DNA of 64,000 nucleotides from Trichomonas tenax (Eukaryota; Parabasalia; Trichomonadida; Trichomonadidae). Location of the stretch: positions 62,001 through 126,000 of the forward strand of contig JALKBU010000015.1 in assembly GCA_023091735.1 (NCBI GenBank), in the 5' to 3' direction. Positions 9,658-17,503 of the stretch are shown one piece after another; position 1 is the first letter of the stretch, and the number at the start of each line of letters is the position of its first letter. Both the position numbers and the translations under genes were made by a program. The notes below the pieces were generated by a model. It was given only the letters and a program-made list of their open reading frames with translations, made no database searches and had not been told where the DNA came from.

Positions 9658-12189
9658 TTACTTAGAGTACTCCTTGAGGAATGGATATGTCTCACTCACC
9701 ACAGCATCAACTGTGCACTTCTTCCATGCATCGCAGACTCCGCCGTCGTACAATGAGGAGATATCTGCTTTTTCTGGTGATCTAACTTCTTCTCTCATCT
9801 GTCCGGATTTAAGTCCGACTTGTTGAGCGAATTTGTCAGCATCAGCTCTGAGTGGCATCATGTCATCAGGAAGGACTCTCTCCAAGACGTAGAGAGCCTC
9901 GCCTGGTGGAATCTCAGGGCAAATTTCGGCTCTGAGATTTGCGTCTTCTGCGACTTGTGCTGCCATCATGAGCAAGTGTGATAACTGCGATGTGAGTGGC
10001 AAAGCAACGCCGCACTCACCTTCGAGTGCTGTGCAGAATGATGACCAAGTAGCACCGTTGGTGAATGAGAATCTGTTAGGGTTAGACATGATCTTCCAGT
10101 AGACTCTGGCATCGATCATTGAAACCAAGCGCCTGCAAGCAACTCTGTGGACAGATGCTGTGTGCTCAGACTGGATTGTTGTACGGCTGTTCCGCATAAC
10201 TGTTGCAAAGTCTGACATAAGCATCTCTGAGTTGAATCTGGCTGTTGTAAGTCTGTTGAGGATGACTTCGAATGATGGAAGTAATGGCTTCAAGAAGTTT
10301 GTCATTGATTCGTCGACTAAAGCATCGACAGCCTCAAGGAACTTCTGGCAGTTGGCGTCAACCTCGGCCTTGTTGTCGCCAGTGTATTCCTTCTGGAAGC
10401 GAGATGCGAATCCACTGAGGACTAAGAATGTGTAGAACTTCTGCTGATGAGAAAGTCTGGAATTGAGCGGTGCCTGAGGAAACAAACTGATGTACTCCTC
10501 AAGAAGCCTCTTGTTTGTGAAGATGTTGTAGTGAACAGCAACTGCACAGAAAGGCAAAGCAGCAGGTGGAACAGCAACCTTGTTGTTGCGGTCCAAGTAT
10601 GCCTTGACCTTGTAATCTGACCAGATAGCGAGCAATGTCTCGTTGATGAGATCGATGTATTCTGTTTCCTTGTTGTCGACTGCCTTTGGCTTCTGTGGCT
10701 TTGGCTCCTCCTCCTTTGGCTGCTCGACCGGCTTTGCCTCTTCAATCTTCTTCGGTTGTTCGACTGGCTTCGGCTGTTCCTTCTTTGGCTGCTCAACTTT
10801 CTTCGGTTCTGGAGCTTCGTCGGATGATGATGAAGCCTCTTCGAAAGCCTTCTTCTTGTGCATGAACTTGCCGAATCTTCCCTTCTTCATGCCTCCTTTC
10901 TTCTTCTTTGGCTGATCCTCGACTTCTTCGTCTTCCTTCTCTTCTGGCTCCTCCTTTTCTTCAACTGGTTCAGGCTTTGGCTCTTTCTTCTCCTCGACTG
11001 GTTCTGGCTTTGGTTCTTCAACAGGCTCTGGCTTTTCTTCGACGACGACCTCTGGCTCTGGATACTTGTCTTCTTCAACGTGCTTTTCCTCGGCCTTTGG
11101 CTCCTCGTGATGAACTTTGATTTCCGGCTCTGTGACAGAGACTGTGTTGTAAGAATTCTCTTCGACCTGTGTGGATGCCTGCTCTTCTTCGTGTGTTTCC
11201 TCTGGTTCTTCCTTCTCTTTGGCCTTCGGTTTGTCTTCTTCGACAACTTCTGGCTTAGATTCTTCAACCTTCGGCTTTTCCTCTTTGCGAACCTCTTCCT
11301 TGTCTTCTTCGACCTTGGTAGGCTCCTCGTGCTTCTCTACAGGCTTCTCTTCATGATCTGATGAATCTGATGATTGAGCTTTGACTGGTTCTTCCTCTTT
11401 TTGTTTATTCTCGACCAATTTGCTTCCGACTGCAACTGCGGCGTCGGCTGCGTCTTTATCAGTAGAATCAGATTTTTTCGATGAGTGTTTCTTATGTTTC
11501 TTTTCCTTGTCTTTCTTCTCCTCACCCTCCTCGTGTGAGTGATGCTTTAATTTGTGCGATTTCTTGTGTTTATCTTTGTCATGTTTCTTCTTCTTCTCGA
11601 CAGGGCGCTGGAAGCTGCTCAATGTCGACTGCCCGTGGTCAACCTCGATTACTTCTTTCGTGGTGGGATCGACTAAATCAGTCTTATCCCATTCCTCGAG
11701 ATTCACTTTTCTCTCAGGAGTGTCGCCAATGAACGACATATCCTGGTCATTCGGTGCCTGTCCGCCTGTTTCTCTGTTTGACGCTTTGAATGTGAACGTA
11801 ACCGAAAGCTCTGGCGGTGTTGAGTGTCCTGACTCCATCTCGAATTTCACATGGACTGGTTCATGCTTCTTAAAAAACGGTGCTACATCTATTGTAAGTT
11901 TACCGTAGATTTTGTTCTCTGTGACTGATGTGTAACGCTTGAGGACAAATTTGATGTTTTTAGGACGAATAGCTTCGTCTTTTTTATTGATATACATTGT
12001 GCACGGACAGTAGAACTCCCGCTCGAAGCTCAATATGCCGTTTGCGTCTGGTATCTTTTTGAATGTCGACCCAGCGTGATCACCACGCGCCCAAGACAGC
12101 TCAAATTCGTCGCCGAACTTTTTCTTGACGTCAGCCTGGTGAACAGTGAAATATAAGTCTTCGGGATGTTTCTCCCACTTCCAAAACAT
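9658..12189 (-). CDS. NT-C2 domain, Lys/Glu-rich linker and helical DIL-like C-terminal domain protein
   Basis: An 843-residue protein with three zones. Residues 1-~140 look like the N-terminal C2 domain of EEIG1/EHBP1 proteins, a membrane or Rab-linked module: alternating strands, KNIKFVLKRYTSVTENKIYGKLTIDVAPFF, then a PPELSVTFTFKA end. Residues ~175-520 are low complexity, rich in Lys, Glu and Pro (EEPKPEPVEE and VEQPKK-type repeats), with a basic patch KKKKGGMKKGRFGKFMHKKK. Residues ~525-843 form a Leu/Ala/Phe-rich helical domain. Features such as SHQQKFYTFLVLSGFASRF and NRFSFTNGATWSSFCTALE recall the dilute (DIL) domain of class V myosin tails, but the match is weak. A role in membrane-cytoskeleton or vesicle tethering is inference. 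Long antisense frames over the repeat zone are shadows. Confidence 0.75.
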   Translation of the reverse strand: MFWKWEKHPEDLYFTVHQADVKKKFGDEFELSWARGDHAGSTFKKIPDANGILSFEREFYCPCTMYINKKDEAIRPKNIKFVLKRYTSVTENKIYGKLTIDVAPFFKKHEPVHVKFEMESGHSTPPELSVTFTFKASNRETGGQAPNDQDMSFIGDTPERKVNLEEWDKTDLVDPTTKEVIEVDHGQSTLSSFQRPVEKKKKHDKDKHKKSHKLKHHSHEEGEEKKDKEKKHKKHSSKKSDSTDKDAADAAVAVGSKLVENKQKEEEPVKAQSSDSSDHEEKPVEKHEEPTKVEEDKEEVRKEEKPKVEESKPEVVEEDKPKAKEKEEPEETHEEEQASTQVEENSYNTVSVTEPEIKVHHEEPKAEEKHVEEDKYPEPEVVVEEKPEPVEEPKPEPVEEKKEPKPEPVEEKEEPEEKEDEEVEDQPKKKKGGMKKGRFGKFMHKKKAFEEASSSSDEAPEPKKVEQPKKEQPKPVEQPKKIEEAKPVEQPKEEEPKPQKPKAVDNKETEYIDLINETLLAIWSDYKVKAYLDRNNKVAVPPAALPFCAVAVHYNIFTNKRLLEEYISLFPQAPLNSRLSHQQKFYTFLVLSGFASRFQKEYTGDNKAEVDANCQKFLEAVDALVDESMTNFLKPLLPSFEVILNRLTTARFNSEMLMSDFATVMRNSRTTIQSEHTASVHRVACRRLVSMIDARVYWKIMSNPNRFSFTNGATWSSFCTALEGECGVALPLTSQLSHLLMMAAQVAEDANLRAEICPEIPPGEALYVLERVLPDDMMPLRADADKFAQQVGLKSGQMREEVRSPEKADISSLYDGGVCDAWKKCTVDAVVSETYPFLKEYSK

Positions 12190-12809
12190 TTTATATAAAA
12201 ATGTATCTCAAATTTTATTTAAATTGTTTTGATTTTGATTTTCTGTGCCATATCAAATCCAATCATATGATTTTTTCTTATTATTCAAATTTGAATGATT
12301 GACGATAAAATAAACTTGGTCATTTTGGGTTGTTGATCTATTTTGATGTGGTATTTCTCTTTACCTTTTTCAAGCACTGTGAAATTTCACTAAAAGAAGA
12401 CTTTTTGATAGTTGTCATCTTTTTCATTTTTCCAGGAACAAATTGAAGCTTTGTACTTCTGAACATAAGCCATACACATTATGGCATTCATAGTTTCAAA
12501 CGCATTTCGTGATATTTCGTATTTTTTGGTAAAAATATCGAAATCTTTGGCTTAAGATATCGATATTGATATATTTCTTTATTAGAAATATATTAACTAG
12601 GAACTAAATAAGAGAATTCTATGATTAGAAATTCCATTGGTTATATTTTGGTTTTTATCAAATAGATATTTTCTGACAAATTATTGTTCTCGATAATCCA
12701 AATTATTAAACAGAAGCTCAAAAATTGAACAATAGTAAGAAAAGACTGCGAATAGAATAATATTTACAAGATATTTTATGAATAACACATATATTTAAAA
12801 TTCTGCATT
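12190..12809. other. Intergenic
   Basis: A 620-bp AT-rich spacer between two minus-strand genes. It contains an alternating cgat/atat stretch near 12535-12575 (gatatcgatattgatatat). No coding frame, RNA-like block or clear initiator was seen. Confidence 0.5.
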
Positions 12810-13751
12810 CTATGGATCATACTTCTTGACAAGTTCATCATTTGTAATATTGGTGAATGGAGATCTCGGACAGAAATATTCTAACTTCGATGAAGGAGTT
12901 CCACAAACATCCTTTAAGTTCTCTGAGCAAGACCCTTTGTCATACTTTACAGTTGTATCATTCCATGTCTCCCAACTCGTTATGTTTTGCATTCCATTGC
13001 ATAAAGAAGAAACAAAGAAAGCCAAAACCAAAAGTGATAATGAAAGTGCTAATATACCGTAAATGGAAACTGCAATCATTAGTCCTAATTCTTCTGATTC
13101 GAATATTTTTGTGAAAATTCGAACGCAATAAGCTGAAAATGTCCATAAATAAGGAATTCCATACATGTTGAACAAAATGAACATCTTGTAATTGCGTTTT
13201 CCTATCCAAACAGTTGTCCATCCGCATAAATGATCAGGACGAATAACATATCTTCTTGCTGTGTGTGCCAGCATGCAACGAGATGGCTTAGGCATATCAT
13301 GGGCCCATCTGTATTGATCTTCATCTGTGATAATACCATCTGGTGGGCAAACATAGCCAGAAATCATGAAATCTTGTGGATTTTCAGGTAATGTCGATGT
13401 CTGCATCGCTTGGTGATAGAAAGGAAGGTATCCTGGTCCTGTTTTGATGATCTCTACGTAAGCGTAAAGGAACATTATTAAGAAAAATAGCTCGATTGGA
13501 GCAACCAAGAAAAATTCACATTTAAATCTTGGTAATATTCCGAAAACAAGGAAGAAATAGGCAGAAATCATCAAAAGTATAACGAATAGTGGCATTCCTG
13601 GTTGAAATTCCCATTCTCCCCAAAACCATTTTTTAATTGCTGGATAATAAGTCATCATTATACCGCAATGTTTCTTTCTTTCAAAAGATGAATAGCCTGG
13701 GAAATGTTGATCATCGATTAATCCTATCTCAGTGTCTGATGATTGAGTCAT
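12810..13751 (-). CDS. Divergent DHHC-type palmitoyltransferase-like membrane protein (DHLC)
   Basis: A 313-residue, four-helix membrane protein; the ATG is at 13751 and an upstream TTG is not needed. Hydrophobic segments lie at about 54-75, 83-106, 197-222 and 228-252. The cytosolic loop between helices 2 and 3 aligns position by position with the DHHC core of S-acyltransferases. KPSR matches KPxR, RPDHLCGW matches the RMDHHCPW type, and the loop ends WIGKRNYKMFILF where the family has NCIGxxNYxxFxxF. A GPGYLPF motif follows helix 2, and a TTxE-like TSWE follows helix 4. The catalytic Cys is kept, but DHHC is DHLC. The zinc cysteines upstream are Ala, Ala and Tyr, and NCxG is VWIG. Yeast Akr1 and Pfa5 show that DHYC variants can be active. 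It is either a zinc-poor enzyme or a pseudoenzyme. Confidence 0.72.
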   Translation of the reverse strand: MTQSSDTEIGLIDDQHFPGYSSFERKKHCGIMMTYYPAIKKWFWGEWEFQPGMPLFVILLMISAYFFLVFGILPRFKCEFFLVAPIELFFLIMFLYAYVEIIKTGPGYLPFYHQAMQTSTLPENPQDFMISGYVCPPDGIITDEDQYRWAHDMPKPSRCMLAHTARRYVIRPDHLCGWTTVWIGKRNYKMFILFNMYGIPYLWTFSAYCVRIFTKIFESEELGLMIAVSIYGILALSLSLLVLAFFVSSLCNGMQNITSWETWNDTTVKYDKGSCSENLKDVCGTPSSKLEYFCPRSPFTNITNDELVKKYDP

Positions 13752-14192
13752 CAAATCACTCTGAACTATTATGAATGTTTGTCGCGAAATATATTATTTT
13801 TGTCACCACAAAAACATATCTGCTTAAGAAATGCACTCTAATTTTGTAGTTTTTGACATCAAATTTTATATAACAAATAAGAAATGAAAGTTTCTGAGTA
13901 AAAAGTGAGTTTCTACTTGTTGAAAGTGTGTTGTCAATATAAAATTAAAAATCACTTTAAGATTTTATTTAACCTTTTTAACATAGAAATTAATATGTAC
14001 ACTTATAGTAGAATCTATTTCAAAATATAATATTGGTCTAATTTTGAATTTTTGAATTTCAAAATTTTGATATTGAAAATTAGTGATTATATTTGTTAGA
14101 AAAAAGTGAAATACAGTTTATGGAGAATTATTTGGTTATAAAATATTAAAGTGATGAAGCGATTATTGTAAAGTTTAAACTTCAAAAATAAA
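13752..14192. other. Divergent intergenic region
   Basis: A 441-bp, very AT-rich spacer between the DHHC-like and kinase-like genes. It holds a self-complementary A/T block near 14040-14085 (repeats of gaatttttgaatttcaaaat) and a GTTTAAAC palindrome at 14173-14180, about 15 nt before the kinase-like ATG. No strict TCAYW initiator was seen next to either start. Confidence 0.45.
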
Positions 14193-16532
14193 ATGATAAA
14201 TGAAACAGATTTCCAAGTCCAGCACTCTGTCAAAATATATCAAAACTTCACACTGAGCTCTGGCATCATGACTGCGACCGGACAGCCTGTTTTTATCAAG
14301 CAATTAAAGAAGAAATTAAGCAGCAAGCAAGACAAACAACGGTATTCGCGCGAAGTTCAAATATTGCGATCATTTACTTCACCATACATATGCGGAATAG
14401 TTGGTTTCCAGCCCAATACTTCAACAACACCTGTCATTGTATTGCCTTTTTATCAAAACGGAACGTTAGATACTGTTTTTGCTAACAATTCCATTCCAGG
14501 ACCAACTGAGTCGTTGATTATCGCAAGTGGAATTGCTTCAGGAATGAGATCTCTTCATTCTAGAAATGTTATTCACAGAAATCTTAATCCTTCGAGCATT
14601 TTCTTGAACGAAAGATTCGAGCCTTCAATTGGCAACTTAGAATTTTCGAAATTTACAGATAAAAGCAAGTATCAGTCAATAATCGTTGGAACTCCGCTTT
14701 GGATGGCTCCTGAGCTCTTAGATCCGCAGGAACAATACACAGAAGCTATCGATGTCTACGCCTATGGTATGATTCTCTATCAATTAATTACTGGTTTAGT
14801 TCCATATGGTGGCAAAATAAAGATTGGTGAACTTTTCGACAAAATGATCAAGAACGAACTCCCTCAGATTCCTCCACAGACGCCAACCGTGTTTGCAAAT
14901 CTCATACAACAGTGTCTTTCAGCAAATCCAAAACAAAGACCTTCTTTCAATTCAATCATTGAAATCCTTTCGAGCGAAGAGGCAACATTTCCTGGCACTG
15001 ATTCCGCTCGTGTCTCTGAATACCAGCGTCGCGCTTTCTCTGATATTGATGATCTCCTTGCTAAAGGAAATATCGCTTTTGCTAATGATGACAAGAATAC
15101 AGCTATTGAAATATATACAAAGGCAGCTGAAAAAGGTGCTGCTATCGCTTATTATTATCTTGGATCAATTCAACCAGAACGCGAAATCGAGTTCTTCACA
15201 CTTGCAGCAGAAAATGGATATAATGAAGCAGGTATTATGGCTGGTGAGAAGCTCTTAAAGTCAAATCCACAAGAAGCTATCAGATTATTCAAGTTATGCG
15301 CTGATAGAGGTGATGCAGCAGGTGAATTCTCACTTGGTATCTGTTACGCAAAAGGATTTGGCATTGAAGCAAACCCAGAAGCATCATTGAATTATCTCAA
15401 GTCAGCAGCGAACAAAGGACACACTGGAGCACAGTATTCTGTTGGATTCCAGCTTGCTCAGACTAATCCAGAAGAAAGTAGACGCTATTATGAAATGGCT
15501 GCCGATCAAGACCACATCAAATCAATTCTCGAACTCGCAAGCACAAGTGATGATCAGGAAGCGCTTATTCTCTATGCAAGAGCCTCAAAACTTGGTGACT
15601 TATACGCTTCATTCAAGGCTGGTGAGATCTTGTACAACTACGGCAGATCAAGAGATGCTGCAAGATTCCTTCGTCTCGCTGCTGAAGGCGGACACACAGA
15701 TAGCCAATACTTGTGCGGCTGTATCCTTCTCAACGGTGATGGCGTTGTTAGAGACCCAACTAAGGCATCTGTCTTCTTCAAGTACGCTGCTGATACAGGA
15801 CATGTCGATGCATGCTTCCTCTGCAGCAAGATGTTGTCTGATGGAAACGGCGTCAAGAAGGATGCAAAGAAGGCGATGTACTATCTCAGGAAGGCTGCTG
15901 AAGGTGGTCACAAAGAAGCTCTTCTTCGTGCAGGTTACTTGTTCAAGGACGGAGAGCCATTCCTTCAGAGAGCTGAAGATGGAGGCGACACAAGAGCCAT
16001 GTTGGAGCTCGGTGTCATGTGCAAGCAGAGAGGAGACTTCGCAGGCGCCATCAATCACTACAAGAAGGGTGTTGACAAGAACGATGGTGACTGCATCTGC
16101 TCTTTAGGTGTCTTAGTTGAGAACGGCAAAGGATGTGCCAAGAACGAAGGAGAAGCAATGGGATTGTACAGAAGAGCTGCTCTCAATGGCTCTCCTCTCG
16201 GACAGTACAACTATGCTGTTATCCTTCAGAGGAAGGGAGATATCGAACAAGCTACAAAGTTCTATAAGATGGCTGCAGATAGAGGTGATATGGACGCACA
16301 GTTGAGTTATGCAAACATTATGGCTCAGACTGATATTGCTGAGGCAGCGAGATATGCAGAGATGAGTGCTGACCAAGGCAACTTCAGAGCACAGTGTTTA
16401 TTCGGCCAGCTATTGTACATCGGTAAAGGAATCCAAATGGATAAGAAGAGAGCTAAGATCTATATCCAGAAGTCCGCTCAACAGGGATACGAGAGAGCCA
16501 TAAAGCTCATGAAAGAACTTGCTTTTAATTAA
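14193..16532 (+). CDS. Pseudokinase (TKL-like) fused to Sel1 repeats
   Basis: A 779-residue protein. Residues ~10-265 have a complete kinase fold: the VAIK-type Lys36 (PVFIK), an alpha-C Glu54, a GTPLWMAPELL activation segment end, and DVYAYGMILYQLITG. The catalytic residues are replaced, however. HRD is HRN (128-130), the following Lys and Asn are Asn132 and Ser135, and DFG is NLE (148-150). That predicts a pseudokinase. Residues ~285-775 hold about 13-14 Sel1-like (SLR) helical repeats of the AAexGxxxAxxxLGxxyxxG type, which usually scaffold protein complexes. Kinase plus Sel1 proteins are strongly expanded in trichomonads. The role is probably adaptor or scaffold. No clear initiator lies upstream. 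Confidence 0.9.
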   Translation: MINETDFQVQHSVKIYQNFTLSSGIMTATGQPVFIKQLKKKLSSKQDKQRYSREVQILRSFTSPYICGIVGFQPNTSTTPVIVLPFYQNGTLDTVFANNSIPGPTESLIIASGIASGMRSLHSRNVIHRNLNPSSIFLNERFEPSIGNLEFSKFTDKSKYQSIIVGTPLWMAPELLDPQEQYTEAIDVYAYGMILYQLITGLVPYGGKIKIGELFDKMIKNELPQIPPQTPTVFANLIQQCLSANPKQRPSFNSIIEILSSEEATFPGTDSARVSEYQRRAFSDIDDLLAKGNIAFANDDKNTAIEIYTKAAEKGAAIAYYYLGSIQPEREIEFFTLAAENGYNEAGIMAGEKLLKSNPQEAIRLFKLCADRGDAAGEFSLGICYAKGFGIEANPEASLNYLKSAANKGHTGAQYSVGFQLAQTNPEESRRYYEMAADQDHIKSILELASTSDDQEALILYARASKLGDLYASFKAGEILYNYGRSRDAARFLRLAAEGGHTDSQYLCGCILLNGDGVVRDPTKASVFFKYAADTGHVDACFLCSKMLSDGNGVKKDAKKAMYYLRKAAEGGHKEALLRAGYLFKDGEPFLQRAEDGGDTRAMLELGVMCKQRGDFAGAINHYKKGVDKNDGDCICSLGVLVENGKGCAKNEGEAMGLYRRAALNGSPLGQYNYAVILQRKGDIEQATKFYKMAADRGDMDAQLSYANIMAQTDIAEAARYAEMSADQGNFRAQCLFGQLLYIGKGIQMDKKRAKIYIQKSAQQGYERAIKLMKELAFN

Positions 16533-16640
16533 TTTTATTATTTTAAGTTTTATATTTGTTGTGAATCTAGTAAAGTGATTTATGTATTACATAACCACAA
16601 GCAAATCTCATTACGAAAGCACAAAATAACACAACTATGA

Positions 16641-16696
16641 TATTTGACATGTAAATGATATATTTGACATATAAAGTATTGTATTTGACATATAAA
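16641..16696. repeat. Three tandem copies of a TATTTGACATRTAAA unit
   Basis: The 15-mer TATTTGACATGTAAA starts at 16641 and near-identical TATTTGACATATAAA copies start at 16661 and 16682. They are spaced 20-21 bp apart, on the flank of the structured element at 16725-16846. The first copy contains TGACATGTAAA, a word that recurs elsewhere in the window. Confidence 0.7.
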
Positions 16697-16724
16697 CTCT
16701 CTAAATAATTCATAAAATGATTAG

Positions 16725-16846
16725 GCGCACTCTGACGTTTTTTCTCATCATGTCCGACCAGCATTAACCCCGTCATGCTAGGCTTGCACCTAGCAGGCTA
16801 ACGCTGATGGTCGAAGCTCTGATAGCGACTTGTCATCCTCGTGCAC
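16725..16846 (-). ncRNA. Candidate structured non-coding RNA
   Basis: This GC-rich block stands out from AT-rich spacer and folds as nested helices. The closing pair is 16725-16730 with 16841-16846, followed by 16732-16735 with 16832-16835. Next come 16756-16760 with 16808-16812 and 16761-16769 with 16796-16804. A perfect 7-bp hairpin, 16776-16782 with 16789-16795, has a 6-nt loop. Read on the minus strand, all these pairs are Watson-Crick or G-U. Read on the plus strand, three of them become A-C mismatches. Selection on an RNA from the minus strand explains this best. I could not match it to tRNA, 5S, SRP, RNase P/MRP, U-snRNA or hammerhead cores. On the plus strand a T6 run follows at 16847, so a plus-strand Pol III product is not excluded. 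Confidence 0.5.
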
Positions 16847-17503
16847 TTTTTTGACATAACGTAATAATAACGAGCAAAATTTTTTAACAGAAATTCATCT
16901 TGTTTTAAAAAGTGGGAATTTGACACCTAATCCAATCAACTAAAATAACTTTAGCGTTAAAAATAATTCCTTGTGTAATATCTAAATATTACAAAATTAT
17001 AAAAATTTATGATTTGTTATTTTATCATCAATTTTTGCTATTTTATTTACACACTTATTTACATTGCCAGACTTATTGCATTCCTCAGTCGCTCTCTATT
17101 TTATCAACTATTCACACATTATAAGATATAATATTTGGCAAAGTGATCAAATATTCATATATCCCTCCATCTAATATAAAAACATTATATATTCTTTATA
17201 GATATTTTATTTCTAAAAGATATGGATCTAAAAACTAAATAATTAAAGAGATAAAGATATTAAAGATAGCAAAAACTTAATTTCAAACAATGGCAATATG
17301 ATTAATAGATTATATATAAATTTTTGAAATTATGGAGTGAAATTAAGATGCTATTGGTTGATATTTCGATAAAGATATCTAAATTTCAAAAATTTTTATT
17401 GCGAATATATGATTAGAATGCTTTGGAGATGCTAAAAATGAGGTCAAAAACGGAATTAAGCGGGTAACATAGGAATGAGACGATAGAAATTTGACAAAAA
17501 TAT
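16847..17503. other. Intergenic upstream of WASHC4
   Basis: About 650 bp of AT-rich DNA with no coding frame. The sequence just before the WASHC4 ATG (acgatagaaatttgacaaaaatat) has no strict TCAYW initiator. Confidence 0.45.

Noticed and set aside
10858..11361. 167-codon plus-strand frame full of Leu/Phe
   Set aside because: Antisense of the Lys/Glu repeat zone of the minus-strand NT-C2 gene; the hydrophobic look is a product of reversed GAG/AAG codons.
16801..16846. tRNA gene (ggtcgaagctc as T-arm)
   Set aside because: No acceptor, D-arm or T-stem pairing of tRNA spacing can be drawn; the long nested stem fits better.
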